A DNA stretch of 64,000 nucleotides from Massilia sp. Root335 (GTDB taxonomy: Bacteria; Pseudomonadota; Gammaproteobacteria; Burkholderiales; Burkholderiaceae_D), in assembly GCF_001425685.1 (NCBI RefSeq), contig NZ_LMCY01000002.1, positions 19,141 through 83,140 of the forward strand. Reading direction: 5' to 3'. Positions within the stretch are counted from its first letter, which is position 1; each line of letters starts with the position of its first letter. The position numbers were made by a program, and so were the translations under genes. Positions 1 to 8,628 of this stretch are shown piece after piece. Below the pieces are notes generated by a model. The model saw nothing but the letters and a program-made list of their open reading frames with translations. It had not been told where the DNA came from and did no database searches.

Positions 1-25
1 CGCAGGACCACCAGAGTTCTGGCGC

Positions 26-64
26 AAAACGCCGCAATCTTTGCACAAGGATTGCGGCGTTTTT
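26..64. terminator. Bidirectional rho-independent terminator
   Basis: A perfect 11-bp stem (29-39 paired with 50-60, GC-rich core) with a 10-nt loop is flanked by AAAA on the left (26-29) and TTTTT on the right (60-64), so it can work on both strands. It would end the minus-strand hydrolase gene that stops at 69 and whatever gene enters from the left edge. Confidence 0.85.
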
Positions 65-68
65 CGTT

Positions 69-965
69 TCAGCGTCCGGCGGCAACCGGCACCGGATCGA
101 GATGGTGCGCCAGGAACGCGCCGATGCGCCGTTCGTACTCCGCGGGCGCGTACGCGTGCAGGTCCACGTGCGCGGCGCCCTCCACCACCCACAAATCCTT
201 GGGCTCCATGGCCGCGGCGAACAGGCGCCGTGTTTCGGGCAGGGTCGTGTGCAGGTCGGCAGCGCCGGCGGCGACCAGCACGGGCGCATTCAGGTCCGCG
301 ATGCGCGCGATCGGGCGCAGCGTGTCGGGCCGGATGCTAAGGCGCAGCGGCAACTGCCACAGCAGCAGCGCGGACAACGGCCCGCCGACTGGCCCCAGGC
401 GCATGCGCAGGCGGTTCGCGACGGCTTCCTCGATCGTCGGATACATCGATTCCAGCACCACGGCGTCGACCGGCGGACAGTCGCGGCACAGCACGAGCGA
501 CGCCGCTCCCAGCGACACGCCGATCACGCCGATGCGCTGTCCCGGCGCGCGGCGCCGCAACTCCTCGAGCGCGGCCCGCACCCCGAGCGCCTCGCGCAGG
601 CCGAACGTCACGGAGGACGCCGTACTGGCGCCCTGGCCCGGCAGGTCGATCAGCAGCACGGCATAGCCCTGCGCGCGCAGAAATCGGGCACGGGCGGCCA
701 TGTCGCGGCGGTCGCCGTGGATCCCGTGCAGCAGCAGCACGGCGCCGCGGCCGCGGCCCGCCAGGAAGGAGCCGGCCACCTGCTGGTCTGGCGCCGGACG
801 CAGCAGCACGTCGTCGGCATCGAGTCCGGGCAGCGTCACCGGATGCGGTTCGACGGCGATCAGCATCGATCCGATCACCCAGACGACGGCAGCCCCGAGC
901 AGCGCGACGACGGCGAGCGCGATCAGGCAGGCGGACAGTGACAGGCGGAAAGGCATGGCAGCCAT
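69..965 (-). CDS. Membrane-anchored alpha/beta hydrolase
   Basis: A 298-residue serine hydrolase of the alpha/beta fold. Residues 8-36 form a hydrophobic N-terminal anchor or uncleaved signal, so the enzyme probably faces the periplasm. An oxyanion-loop HGIHG motif lies at 80-84, the nucleophile elbow GVSLG puts the catalytic serine at 151, and the likely acid and base are Asp237 and His266. It follows the CueR-type regulator on the same strand with a 32-bp gap and no promoter visible between, so the two probably form one operon. A second in-frame ATG at 956 is an alternative start; neither has a clear ribosome binding site. The family is seen directly; the substrate is unknown. Confidence 0.85.
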   Translation of the reverse strand: MAAMPFRLSLSACLIALAVVALLGAAVVWVIGSMLIAVEPHPVTLPGLDADDVLLRPAPDQQVAGSFLAGRGRGAVLLLHGIHGDRRDMAARARFLRAQGYAVLLIDLPGQGASTASSVTFGLREALGVRAALEELRRRAPGQRIGVIGVSLGAASLVLCRDCPPVDAVVLESMYPTIEEAVANRLRMRLGPVGGPLSALLLWQLPLRLSIRPDTLRPIARIADLNAPVLVAAGAADLHTTLPETRRLFAAAMEPKDLWVVEGAAHVDLHAYAPAEYERRIGAFLAHHLDPVPVAAGR

Positions 966-997
966 TAGACCGCAATGCCGCGCCGCGGTCCAGCGGC

Positions 998-1414
998 TCA
1001 GTGGGCGGCCAGGTCGTCCAGGATGGGGCAGTCCGAGCGCGCATCGCCGTGGCAGGAACTGGCCAGCGCGGCCAGCGTGCGCTTCATCGCTTCCAGTTCC
1101 GCGATCTTGCGGTCCAGTTCGTCGATATGGGCGAGCGCGAGCCGGCGCACGTCGGCGCTCGCGCGGTGCTTGTCGCGCCACAGCGCCAGCAGGCCGCCGA
1201 TCTGGTCCAGCGAAAAGCCCAGCGCGCGGCCGCGGTGGATGAATTGCAGCATGCGCACGTCGTCCGTGCCGTACAGCCGGTAGCCGGCCTCCGTGCGCCG
1301 CGCCGGCGGCAGCAGGCCGATCGACTCGTAATGGCGCACCATCTTGGCCGTCACGCCGGACGCGCGCGCCGCTTCGCCGATATTGAACCAGGTATCCCGT
1401 GCCGAATCGTTCAT
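998..1414 (-). CDS. cueR: CueR-type Cu(I)-responsive MerR-family regulator
   Basis: A 138-residue MerR-family activator: winged helix-turn-helix at about 10-75 (signature Y-R-L-Y at 45-48), dimerisation coiled coil at about 85-118, and a metal-binding loop with Cys121 and Cys129. The Cys-x7-Cys spacing followed by P-I-L closely resembles the CueR/HmrR copper(I) site (family knowledge). The start ATG is preceded by AAGGA at a good distance and lies just downstream of a typical MerR-type operator. No copper ATPase or oxidase is adjacent; the only apparent co-transcribed gene is the alpha/beta hydrolase, which is unusual for this family. Silver or gold response is also possible for such a site. 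Confidence 0.88.
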   Translation of the reverse strand: MNDSARDTWFNIGEAARASGVTAKMVRHYESIGLLPPARRTEAGYRLYGTDDVRMLQFIHRGRALGFSLDQIGGLLALWRDKHRASADVRRLALAHIDELDRKIAELEAMKRTLAALASSCHGDARSDCPILDDLAAH

Positions 1415-1439
1415 GGTGTCGTCCTTGCCGAATGTGGCC

Positions 1440-1470
1440 AGCATACACCTTCCCACGATGGGAAGCTCAA
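1440..1470 (-). promoter_or_regulatory. MerR/CueR-type operator-promoter with 19-bp spacer
   Basis: Reading on the minus strand, a -35 element TTGAGC (1465-1470) and a -10 element TATGCT (1440-1445) are separated by 19 bp. The spacer contains the dyad CTTCCCA-3-TGGGAAG (1449-1465). An overlong spacer with a centred dyad of the CCTTCC...GGAAGG type is the hallmark of CueR-class promoters. It lies about 25 bp upstream of the cueR start, implying autoregulation and metal control of the downstream hydrolase. Confidence 0.85.
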
Positions 1471-1513
1471 GCCTGCTTGACTTACAGCACGAAGCGGTTA
1501 AGCTCGGCGAACC

Positions 1514-1717
1514 ATGAAGAACACTGTCCTGATCGTGCTGGGCCTCGTCCTGGCCAGTCCCATCGTCCTGAACGCGGCGCCGGCCCCGTGGTATCACTGG
1601 CGCAGCAAGAGCACCGGCGTGCTCGTCTGTTCGCAGACGCCGCTGGGCCCCGGCTGGGCCCGCGCCGACGGGCCCTATCGTGACGCCCATTGCGAAAAAC
1701 CATTGCCTGCTAAATAA
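1514..1717 (+). CDS. Small secreted protein of unknown function
   Basis: A 67-residue protein with a probable Sec signal peptide (Lys2-Asn3, hydrophobic 4-18, cleavage near Ala21-Ala22) and a mature part of about 45 residues that holds two cysteines (39 and 60), suggesting one periplasmic disulphide. It is rich in Trp, Gly and Pro. No family is recognised. It lies divergent from cueR and 100 bp ahead of the phasin gene; no convincing ribosome binding site precedes the ATG. Confidence 0.6.
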   Translation: MKNTVLIVLGLVLASPIVLNAAPAPWYHWRSKSTGVLVCSQTPLGPGWARADGPYRDAHCEKPLPAK

Positions 1718-1817
1718 TTGAAAAGCATCAACGAGGCGGCGCAAGTCCGCACGACATCGTCCGAAACGAAGAGGAGCAATACCTGGTCGCCGTAGATTCC
1801 TAACCGAGGAGAAATCG

Positions 1818-2381
1818 ATGTTCAACAATCCCGAGCAATTCGCATCCGCCACCAAGACCCTGTTCGACCTGCAGATGCAGACCTTCAATGCCCTGGCCAG
1901 CAAGGCCGTGCAAGGCGTCGAGCAGGTGGTGGCGCTGAACCTGGCGACCGCCAAGCAATCGATGGAAAACACCCTGGAGGCAGGCCGCCAGTTCAGCCAG
2001 GCGCCGGATCCCAAGGCGGCCATCGATGCCCTGTCCTCCCGCGTGCAGCCGGGCGTGACGGAAGCGACGGCCTACGGCGACCAGCTCAAGCAGATCATCG
2101 GCGACATCAAGAAGGAATTCGAGCAGGCCGCCGACACCCATCTGGCCGAGGCGAAGAACACCTTGTCCGCGCTGATCTACGACGTCACCCAGAACGTCAA
2201 GCCGGGCCAGGAAAACGCGGTGGAGATCATCAAGGCCGCGATCGAGAACGCGTTCAAGGGCTATGAGCAGGTGACGCAGTCGACGCGCGACGCCATGCAC
2301 CGCGTCGAGGAACAGGTCGCGCGCGCGACCGAGCAGCTCAGGGCCGCCCAGTCGCAGACGCCGCCGTCGGCCACCCACTGA
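1818..2381 (+). CDS. phaP: Phasin (polyhydroxyalkanoate granule protein)
   Basis: A 187-residue, all-helical, Ala/Gln/Glu-rich protein of the phasin family. Phasins coat polyhydroxybutyrate granules and control their number and surface. The family signature is the N-terminal F-x-x-x-x-x-L-F-D-L-Q-x-Q-x-F-N-A-L pattern at about 8-26 and the amphipathic helices that follow; size and a Pro/Ser-rich tail (about 177-187) fit. A strong GAGGAG motif sits upstream of the ATG. It ends 9 bp from the convergent end of tssA with no terminator between. The start and family are well supported; granule binding is inferred from the family. Confidence 0.92.
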   Translation: MFNNPEQFASATKTLFDLQMQTFNALASKAVQGVEQVVALNLATAKQSMENTLEAGRQFSQAPDPKAAIDALSSRVQPGVTEATAYGDQLKQIIGDIKKEFEQAADTHLAEAKNTLSALIYDVTQNVKPGQENAVEIIKAAIENAFKGYEQVTQSTRDAMHRVEEQVARATEQLRAAQSQTPPSATH

Positions 2382-2390
2382 GGCCGGCGT

Positions 2391-3380
2391 TCAGGACGGA
2401 CGCGTGCCGACGCCCAGCATCTCTTCGATGTGGGCGAAGGCCGCGTCGTCCTTGACCACGGCCCGCAACCACACGTGCAACGGCTGCTCGCCCCAATGCG
2501 CCGCCTTGTCGGCCAGGTAGGCGACGGGGCTGTGCGGCTCGGTGCGGCGGAAGTAGTCGGCCACCGCGCGCAACTGGGCCAGCGCCTGGGCGCGCGATTG
2601 CAGCGGCCCGCCCGCCGCCGCCGATGACGATGGCGCCGGTGCGGCGACCACGACCTCGCCCGCGGCCGGCGCCGCCGCCAACGCCTCCTTGAGCGCCGGC
2701 TTGATGAACATGACGAGGCTCTCCAGCGCGGAGCGCGCGGCGCTGAAGCTGGGGCCATCCGCGTCCAGCACGGCGTCGACGCTCTTTTCCAGCCGGTCGA
2801 TCGCGGCCGCGCAGTGTTCGCAATCGCGCATCAGGTTCGTATAAAACGCCTGCGACGTGCGCTGGCGCGCCGCTTCCAGCCTGGCCAGCGCTTCGCCACC
2901 CTGCGTGCGCACGGCGTCGAAATCGCGCAGCGCATGGCCGGCCGCGCCTTCCGTCAACGGCACGCCGTGCAGCCATGGCGCGATGCGCGCGGCCAGCCAG
3001 GCCAGGTTGCCGATGCGCCGCTCGACGCCGTCCTCGTCCGGCAGCGGATACAGGCCTTCCCAGTACCGCTCGCACAACGTGGCCGTCAGCAGCAGGCTGT
3101 CGCCGAAGGCGCGCAAGCCGGCCGTGCGCACGCAGGCTTCCGCCAGCCACACGGCCAGCTGCAAGTCCTTGCTGCGCGTCGCGATCAGTTCGGCGCATTG
3201 GCGGCCGACGAATTTCCAGTCCGCTTCCTTGAGGTCCGTGACCCACGCGCCCTGCTGCAGCGACGGATCGTCGGCCTGGCGCGCACGCACGATGGCGTCG
3301 ATCTCGCTGGAAAACGCGAGGTCTTCGCCGCAAGGCCGCTCCGCGCTGACCGGCGCGAGCAGCCGTTCGAGGTTCAGCAT
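2391..3380 (-). CDS. tssA: Type VI secretion protein TssA
   Basis: A 329-residue TssA of the short class. An ImpA-type N-terminal domain occupies about residues 8-125 (conserved G-E-D-L near 18-21 and the W-x-G-L-Y-P-L-P-D-E-D-G stretch near 107-118). A linker rich in Ala, Pro and Ser at about 240-265 leads to a C-terminal helical domain. TssA primes or caps the contractile sheath and contacts the baseplate. It is the last gene of the minus-strand unit, 10 bp after clpV, and faces the phasin gene. Confidence 0.93.
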   Translation of the reverse strand: MLNLERLLAPVSAERPCGEDLAFSSEIDAIVRARQADDPSLQQGAWVTDLKEADWKFVGRQCAELIATRSKDLQLAVWLAEACVRTAGLRAFGDSLLLTATLCERYWEGLYPLPDEDGVERRIGNLAWLAARIAPWLHGVPLTEGAAGHALRDFDAVRTQGGEALARLEAARQRTSQAFYTNLMRDCEHCAAAIDRLEKSVDAVLDADGPSFSAARSALESLVMFIKPALKEALAAAPAAGEVVVAAPAPSSSAAAGGPLQSRAQALAQLRAVADYFRRTEPHSPVAYLADKAAHWGEQPLHVWLRAVVKDDAAFAHIEEMLGVGTRPS

Positions 3381-3390
3381 GATGGTCTCC

Positions 3391-6030
3391 TCACGCCGGC
3401 TCGATGGCGTACTTGATCTTGCCCGCCCTGGTCGCGCCGACTTTCACCTTGCCGATCGCGCCGCCTTCCGCCATGCGCGCCAGCACCGAATCCGCGATCT
3501 CGGGCAGCAGCGTCCCGCCCAGGATCGTGTCGACGTTGCGCGCGCCGGAATCGACCTCCGTGCAGCGCGCCAGCACGGCCGCGACGAGCGCGTCGTCGTA
3601 CTCGAAGCCCGCGCCGTGGTTGATGGCGACGCGCTGCTTGATGCGGTCCAGCTTCAGGCGGATGATGTTGCCGAGGACGGCGTCGTCGATCGGATAGAAC
3701 GGAACGACGGTCAGCCGGCCCAGGAACGCGGGCTTGAAATGCTTCATGAGGGTTGGCCGGATCAGTTCCGCCAGCGCGTCCGGCGCCGGGCGCTCGGCCG
3801 GCACCTTGTTCAGGCAGGCCTGCATGATCTGGCTCGACGCCGCGTTCGACGTCAGGATGATGATCGTGTTGCGGAAGTCGATCTGGCGCCCCTCGGCATC
3901 GTCCAGCACGCCCTTGTCGAACACCTGGAAGAACAGTTCGAGCACGTCCGCGTGCGCCTTCTCGACCTCGTCGAGCAGCACGACGCTGTACGGATTGCGC
4001 CGCACGGCTTCCGTCAGCACGCCGCCTTCGCCATAACCCACATAGCCCGGCGGCGAGCCTTTCAGCCCGGAGACGCTGTGCGCTTCCTGGTATTCGCTCA
4101 TGTTGATGGTGACCAGCTTGCGTTCGCCGCCATACAGCAGGTCCGCCAGCGCCAGCGCGGTCTCGGTCTTGCCGACGCCGGACGTGCCCACGAACAGGAA
4201 CACGCCCTTGGGCTTGTTCGGGTCCTCGAGGTTCGCGCGCGCCGTGCGCACGCGCTGGGCGACGATGCCGCTGGCGTGGCCCTGGCCGAGTATCCGTTCA
4301 TCCAATAAACCCTGCAGGTTCATCACGGTGCGGATCTCGTCCTTCACCATGCGCCCGAGCGGAATCCCGGTCCACGCGGCGACGATGGCGGCCACCGTCT
4401 GGCCGTCGACCTGCACCGGCACGAGCGGCGTTTCGCCCTGCAGCGCGTGCAGCTCCGCGACCTTGGCGCGCAGCGCGGGACTGTCGCCCTGCCCCGCTTC
4501 CAGGCGCGCGCGCATCGCGTGGATCTCCGCGCACAGCGCCTGCTCGGTATCCCAGCGCGCACGCAGCCGTTCCTGCTGTTCCAGCGCCAGCGCCCGTTCC
4601 GCACGCAGCGCGGCCAGCGCGGCGGCATGGTCCGCGCCCGCGCTTTCTTCGCGCACGAGCGCCTGGATGCGGGCGTCCAGGCGCTCCATGCTGCGCGTGC
4701 AATCTTCCAGCACGGCCGGCGTCGCCTTCTGCCCCAGCGCGACCTTGGCGCACGCGGTATCGAGCACGCTGACGGCCTTGTCGGGCAACTGGCGGCCGCT
4801 GATGTAGCGGTGCGACAGGCGCACGGCTTCCACGATCGCCTCGTCGTAGATGCGCACGCCGAAGTGCGCCTCCATCAGGGGCGCCATCGCGCGCAGCATG
4901 GCGCACGCCGTCTCCTCGTTCGGTTCCTCGACCTTCACGACCTGGAACCGCCGCGCCAGCGCCGCATCCTTCTCGAAGTACTTCTTGTATTCGCTCCACG
5001 TGGTGGCGGCGACGGTGCGCAGTTCGCCGCGCGCCAGCGCGGGCTTCAGCAGGTTGGCGGCATCGTTCTGGCCGGCCGCGCCGCCGGCGCCGATCATCGT
5101 GTGCGCCTCGTCGATGAACAGGATGATCGGATGCAGGCTTTTTTTCACCTCGTCGATCACGTTCTTCAGGCGGTTCTCGAACTCGCCCTTGACGCTGGCG
5201 CCGGCCTGCAGCAGACCCAGGTCGAGCACATGGATCTCCACGCCGCGCAGGACGTCCGGCACGTCGCCTTGGGCGATGCGCAGCGCCAGGCCCTCGACGA
5301 CGGCCGTCTTGCCCACGCCCGCCTCGCCCGTCAGGATCGGATTGTTCTGGCGCCGGCGCATCAGGATGTCGATCACCTGGCGGATCTCGGCGTCGCGCCC
5401 GATCACGGGATCGAGCCTGCCTTCGCGCGCGCGCGCCGTGAGGCAGGTCGTGTACTGGTCGAGCGCGGGCGTCTTGCCGGGCGCGTTGGCCTGCAGTTCG
5501 GTGACCGGGTCCGCGGACGCCGCCGGCGCGCCGGGCACCTGCGCCGGCGCTTCGTCGGAACCGTGCGTCAGCTTGTCGAAATCGTGTTTCAGGCGGTCGA
5601 GCGGAAAGCCGGCGAACTGGCGCGACGCGCGCTGTGCCAGTTGCGCGAGGCCCGGCTCCGTCAGCAGCGCGAGCAGCAGGTGGCCGCTGCGGATCCGCTG
5701 CGTCTGACCCGAGGCGTCCAGCGACGCGATCAGCCAGGCGTGCTCGAACAGCACCGGCAGATGGCGCGAGAACACGGGCGTGCGCGCGCTGCCCGCCGGC
5801 AGGCGCTCGACTTCGCGGCGCAGGTCCGATTCGAGGCTGGCGGGACTGATGCCCGCCTCGCGCGCCACCACCACGAAGTCGCTCCCCGGCTGCTCCAGCA
5901 GCGCAAGGAACAGGTGCTCGATGTCGACTTCGTACTGGCCGAGCCCGACGCAGATGCCGGCCGCGCGCGTGGCGGCGGTACGCGTGACGTCGTTCAGCTT
6001 GGCGATCAGGGTCTTGAGATTGATGTCCAT
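3391..6030 (-). CDS. tssH: Type VI secretion AAA+ ATPase ClpV (TssH)
   Basis: An 879-residue Hsp100 ATPase that disassembles contracted TssB/TssC sheaths for reuse. Clp-N repeats cover about residues 10-150. The first AAA+ module has Walker A GEAGVGKT at 235-242 and an F-I-D-E-A-H Walker B. A coiled-coil middle domain follows, then a second AAA+ module with Walker A G-T-S-G-V-G-K-T and the L-L-D-E-V-E-K-A-H box, and a ClpB-type C-terminal domain. Length is standard. It starts only 22 bp after tssE ends; the genes tssF and tssG that often lie between these two are absent. Confidence 0.96.
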   Translation of the reverse strand: MDINLKTLIAKLNDVTRTAATRAAGICVGLGQYEVDIEHLFLALLEQPGSDFVVVAREAGISPASLESDLRREVERLPAGSARTPVFSRHLPVLFEHAWLIASLDASGQTQRIRSGHLLLALLTEPGLAQLAQRASRQFAGFPLDRLKHDFDKLTHGSDEAPAQVPGAPAASADPVTELQANAPGKTPALDQYTTCLTARAREGRLDPVIGRDAEIRQVIDILMRRRQNNPILTGEAGVGKTAVVEGLALRIAQGDVPDVLRGVEIHVLDLGLLQAGASVKGEFENRLKNVIDEVKKSLHPIILFIDEAHTMIGAGGAAGQNDAANLLKPALARGELRTVAATTWSEYKKYFEKDAALARRFQVVKVEEPNEETACAMLRAMAPLMEAHFGVRIYDEAIVEAVRLSHRYISGRQLPDKAVSVLDTACAKVALGQKATPAVLEDCTRSMERLDARIQALVREESAGADHAAALAALRAERALALEQQERLRARWDTEQALCAEIHAMRARLEAGQGDSPALRAKVAELHALQGETPLVPVQVDGQTVAAIVAAWTGIPLGRMVKDEIRTVMNLQGLLDERILGQGHASGIVAQRVRTARANLEDPNKPKGVFLFVGTSGVGKTETALALADLLYGGERKLVTINMSEYQEAHSVSGLKGSPPGYVGYGEGGVLTEAVRRNPYSVVLLDEVEKAHADVLELFFQVFDKGVLDDAEGRQIDFRNTIIILTSNAASSQIMQACLNKVPAERPAPDALAELIRPTLMKHFKPAFLGRLTVVPFYPIDDAVLGNIIRLKLDRIKQRVAINHGAGFEYDDALVAAVLARCTEVDSGARNVDTILGGTLLPEIADSVLARMAEGGAIGKVKVGATRAGKIKYAIEPA

Positions 6031-6052
6031 CGTCGATGTCCTTTGGTGGCGG

Positions 6053-6520
6053 TCACGGACGCGCGGGGCGGCCGGCCTTGGTAATCACATAATTCAGCGA
6101 AGAGGGCTGCAGCACGGCGTTGAAGTTGACCGGCTCCGCGCCAAGGCCGGCGTGCAGCGTCGCGTTGATCACGAAGCTGAGGCGGTTCACGCCGCCCTGC
6201 TCTCCTTCCAGCGCGGCGCTGACGTTCTTCAGGCGCGGCTCGTGGCGCCCGATCGCGTCCTCGAGGCAGGCGCAGATCGCGGCCCGGTCCTCGCTGCTGG
6301 ACAGGCAATATGCGGCGAAATCGGTCAGGCCGTAGTTCAGGATCGAGGCGCGCGCCAGCGGATAGGCGTCGAAGGAGGCGGGCGGCATGCCGGCGCGGGC
6401 GTTCAGCAGGGCTTCGAGGTCGCGCGCGACGTTGTCCTTGAGCTGGTCGGCGCCGGCGCGGCCGGGGTGGGCCTGCTGCCCCATCAGGCGGTCGAGCAGG
6501 CCCGGAAGATAGGCTGTCAT
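6053..6520 (-). CDS. tssE: Type VI secretion baseplate protein TssE
   Basis: A 155-residue gp25-like wedge protein. The family core is visible: N-terminal L-L-D-R-L, the S-I-L-N-Y-G-L segment at about 60-66, the I-x-x-x-E-P-R-L motif (helix that contacts the sheath) in A-I-G-R-H-E-P-R-L, and the F-x-I-N-A-T-L strand. TssE nucleates TssB/C sheath polymerisation on the baseplate. The chosen ATG at 6520 is preceded by AGGAG; a longer upstream extension in the same frame would run into the hcp terminator and gene and is not real. Confidence 0.93.
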   Translation of the reverse strand: MTAYLPGLLDRLMGQQAHPGRAGADQLKDNVARDLEALLNARAGMPPASFDAYPLARASILNYGLTDFAAYCLSSSEDRAAICACLEDAIGRHEPRLKNVSAALEGEQGGVNRLSFVINATLHAGLGAEPVNFNAVLQPSSLNYVITKAGRPARP

Positions 6521-6544
6521 CGCTGCTCCTTTCAAAGCCGCAGG

Positions 6545-6571
6545 AAAAAAACCGCGGCCTTGCGGCCGCGG
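6545..6571 (-). terminator. Intrinsic terminator after hcp
   Basis: On the minus strand an 8-bp all-GC stem (6552-6559 with 6564-6571, 4-nt loop) is followed by seven T residues (6545-6551). It sits between hcp and tssE inside an otherwise continuous gene series. It would make a short hcp-ending transcript abundant and leave tssE-clpV-tssA to partial read-through. Confidence 0.88.
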
Positions 6572-6603
6572 AAGACGCGGGGAACGTGAAGGAAAAACGT
6601 GCG

Positions 6604-7095
6604 TCAGACGACCCGGTTGGTCGCGAGATCCCAGCCGCCCGACGTGTTGCCGCCGGCGCCGCCGCCGATCTTCTGCTGGGTGTACTTCCACTTGATCTTC
6701 GAGAATTTCAGGCCGACCGTCTCGTGCAGGAAATCGCCTTCCGCGACCTGGGGCTTGACGGTGCCGATCAAGACGTTCTCGATCTCGATCTCGAAGTACT
6801 TGACACGTTCGCCCTGCCCGTCGGCACGCATGAATTCGAATTTCGCCTTGGGGATGGTCTTGCCCGACGAGCAGGTCTGCAGCAGCAGCGGCGAAGACAG
6901 GTCGGCCAGCTTGGCGATCTCGATCTCGTCGTGCTCGCAGCGCTCGGCGGTGTGGCCGCCGCCCGTCGACGCCGTCGCGGACTTGGGCTGCGTCACGCCC
7001 CAGTTGACCGATTTGCACTCGATCCAGTCCTTGTGCTTGTCGTCGGCCGACTCGCCCTTGATGCCGTCGATTTGCAGGTACACGTCAATTGCCAT
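6604..7095 (-). CDS. hcp: Type VI secretion tube protein Hcp (TssD)
   Basis: A 163-residue Hcp that forms hexameric rings stacked into the inner tube and is itself secreted. Family features are the start A-I-D-V-Y-L-Q-I-D-G-I-K-G-E-S, the central D-x-x-S-P-x-L segment, and the closing strand V-G-L-K-F-S-K-I-K-W-x-Y. It lies between tssC (30 bp upstream) and a strong terminator, which fits the very high expression Hcp needs. The two close-spaced Cys residues (about 53 and 75) are unremarkable. Confidence 0.96.
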   Translation of the reverse strand: MAIDVYLQIDGIKGESADDKHKDWIECKSVNWGVTQPKSATASTGGGHTAERCEHDEIEIAKLADLSSPLLLQTCSSGKTIPKAKFEFMRADGQGERVKYFEIEIENVLIGTVKPQVAEGDFLHETVGLKFSKIKWKYTQQKIGGGAGGNTSGGWDLATNRVV

Positions 7096-7125
7096 GTTCT
7101 ACTCCAGTTCAGGTTATTGAAAGAA

Positions 7126-8628
7126 TCAGTTCTTGGTCGATTGCGGCAACTCCGCGACCAAACGGAGCGAAACGGACAATTCGTCGAGCTGGAAATGGGG
7201 CCGCAGGAACGACACGGCCCGATACACGCCGGGCCGGCCGGGCACCTCGGCCACCTGCACGCTCGCTTCGCGCAGCGGGAATTGCGCCTTCTGTTCCTGG
7301 CTGGCGTTGTCGTCGAGAAGGACGTATTGCGTCAGCCAGCGGTTCAGGTAATCCTCGACGTTGGACGCGGCCGCGAAGCTGCCGATCTTGTCGCGCATCA
7401 TGGCCTTCATGTAGTGGGCGATGCGCGACACGGCAAAGATGTATTGCAGCTGCGACGACAGCAGCGCGTTCGCATTGGCCGCATCGTTCGCGTACTTGCG
7501 CGCCTTCTGCGCCGACTGCGCGCCGAAGAACGCGGCGTACGACGTGTTCTTGCAGTGCACGAGCGAGATGAAGCCGAGGTCCGACAGCTCTTTCTCGCGG
7601 CGGTCCGTGATCGCCAGCTCGGTCGGGCACTTCAGGGCGATCTCGCCTTCGTCCGTCTTGAACGTGTGCGTGGGCAGGTTCTCGACGAGGCCGCCGCCTT
7701 CGACGCCGCGGATCGCCGCGCACCAGCCATAGTCCTCGAACGCCTTCGTCAGCTTGGTCGCGAACGCGTAGGCCGCGTTACACCACAGGTATTTCTGGTG
7801 ATCGGTGCCGTCCACGTCCTCGACGAAATTGAAGCCTTCCGTGGCCGTGCCGTCGGCCGGGTTGTACGGCAGGCGGCCCAGGAAGCGCGGCAGGGTGAGG
7901 CCGACGTAGCGCGCATCTTCCGATTCGCGGAACGCCTTCCATTTCGCGTATTCGACCGTATCGAACACCTTCGCCAGGTCGCGCGGCTTGCCCAGGTCGC
8001 CGAAGCTCTCGACGCCGAACAGTTCCGGCCCGGCCGACGTGATGAACGGCGCATGGCTGGCGGCCGCCACGTGCGACATCTGCTCGAGAAAATAGATGTC
8101 CTCGGGCTGGCGCGTGATCTCGAAGTCGCCGATCAGGGTGCCGTACGGCGCGCCGCCGAAGCTGCCGAATTCCTCTTCGTAGACCTTCTTGAACAGCGTG
8201 CTCTGGTCGAATTCCAGCGCCGACTGGAAGTCCTTCACCAGTTCGCGCTTGCTGGCGTTGAGCATGCGCACCTGCAGGCCGGTGCTCGTCGCCGTGTTCT
8301 TGACGAGGTAGTGCAGGCCGGTCCAGCTGCGTTCCAGCTTCTGGAATTCGGAGGCGTGCATGATCGCGGACAGCTGGTCGGAAATCATCCGGTCCAGCTC
8401 CGCCAGGCGCGCATCGATCGTGGCCGACAGGTTCGTCGACATGACCATCGTCCCTTCCATCACCTGGCTCACCAGCTCGGAGATGATGTCGCGCGCCCGT
8501 TCGTGTTCGCTGGTCGATTTCGCCACCCGGCTCTGCTCGACGATCTGGTCGAGCAGGGACACGTCCAGCTGGTCGGCGTGGGCCGCCTGCGCCGACGCCG
8601 TCTTCGCGGTATCGAGGATCGCGCTCAT
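7126..8628 (-). CDS. tssC: Type VI secretion sheath large subunit TssC (VipB)
   Basis: A 500-residue sheath subunit. The signature region with S-E-F-Q-K-L-E-R-S-W-x-G-L-x-Y-L-V at about 92-109 and the long conserved core through R-F-L-G-R-L-P-Y to the C-terminal beta-rich domain are all present. TssC pairs with TssB to form the contractile sheath around the Hcp tube. Its ATG overlaps the tssB stop by 4 bp (ATGA), giving translational coupling and matched dosage of the two subunits. Confidence 0.97.
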   Translation of the reverse strand: MSAILDTAKTASAQAAHADQLDVSLLDQIVEQSRVAKSTSEHERARDIISELVSQVMEGTMVMSTNLSATIDARLAELDRMISDQLSAIMHASEFQKLERSWTGLHYLVKNTATSTGLQVRMLNASKRELVKDFQSALEFDQSTLFKKVYEEEFGSFGGAPYGTLIGDFEITRQPEDIYFLEQMSHVAAASHAPFITSAGPELFGVESFGDLGKPRDLAKVFDTVEYAKWKAFRESEDARYVGLTLPRFLGRLPYNPADGTATEGFNFVEDVDGTDHQKYLWCNAAYAFATKLTKAFEDYGWCAAIRGVEGGGLVENLPTHTFKTDEGEIALKCPTELAITDRREKELSDLGFISLVHCKNTSYAAFFGAQSAQKARKYANDAANANALLSSQLQYIFAVSRIAHYMKAMMRDKIGSFAAASNVEDYLNRWLTQYVLLDDNASQEQKAQFPLREASVQVAEVPGRPGVYRAVSFLRPHFQLDELSVSLRLVAELPQSTKN

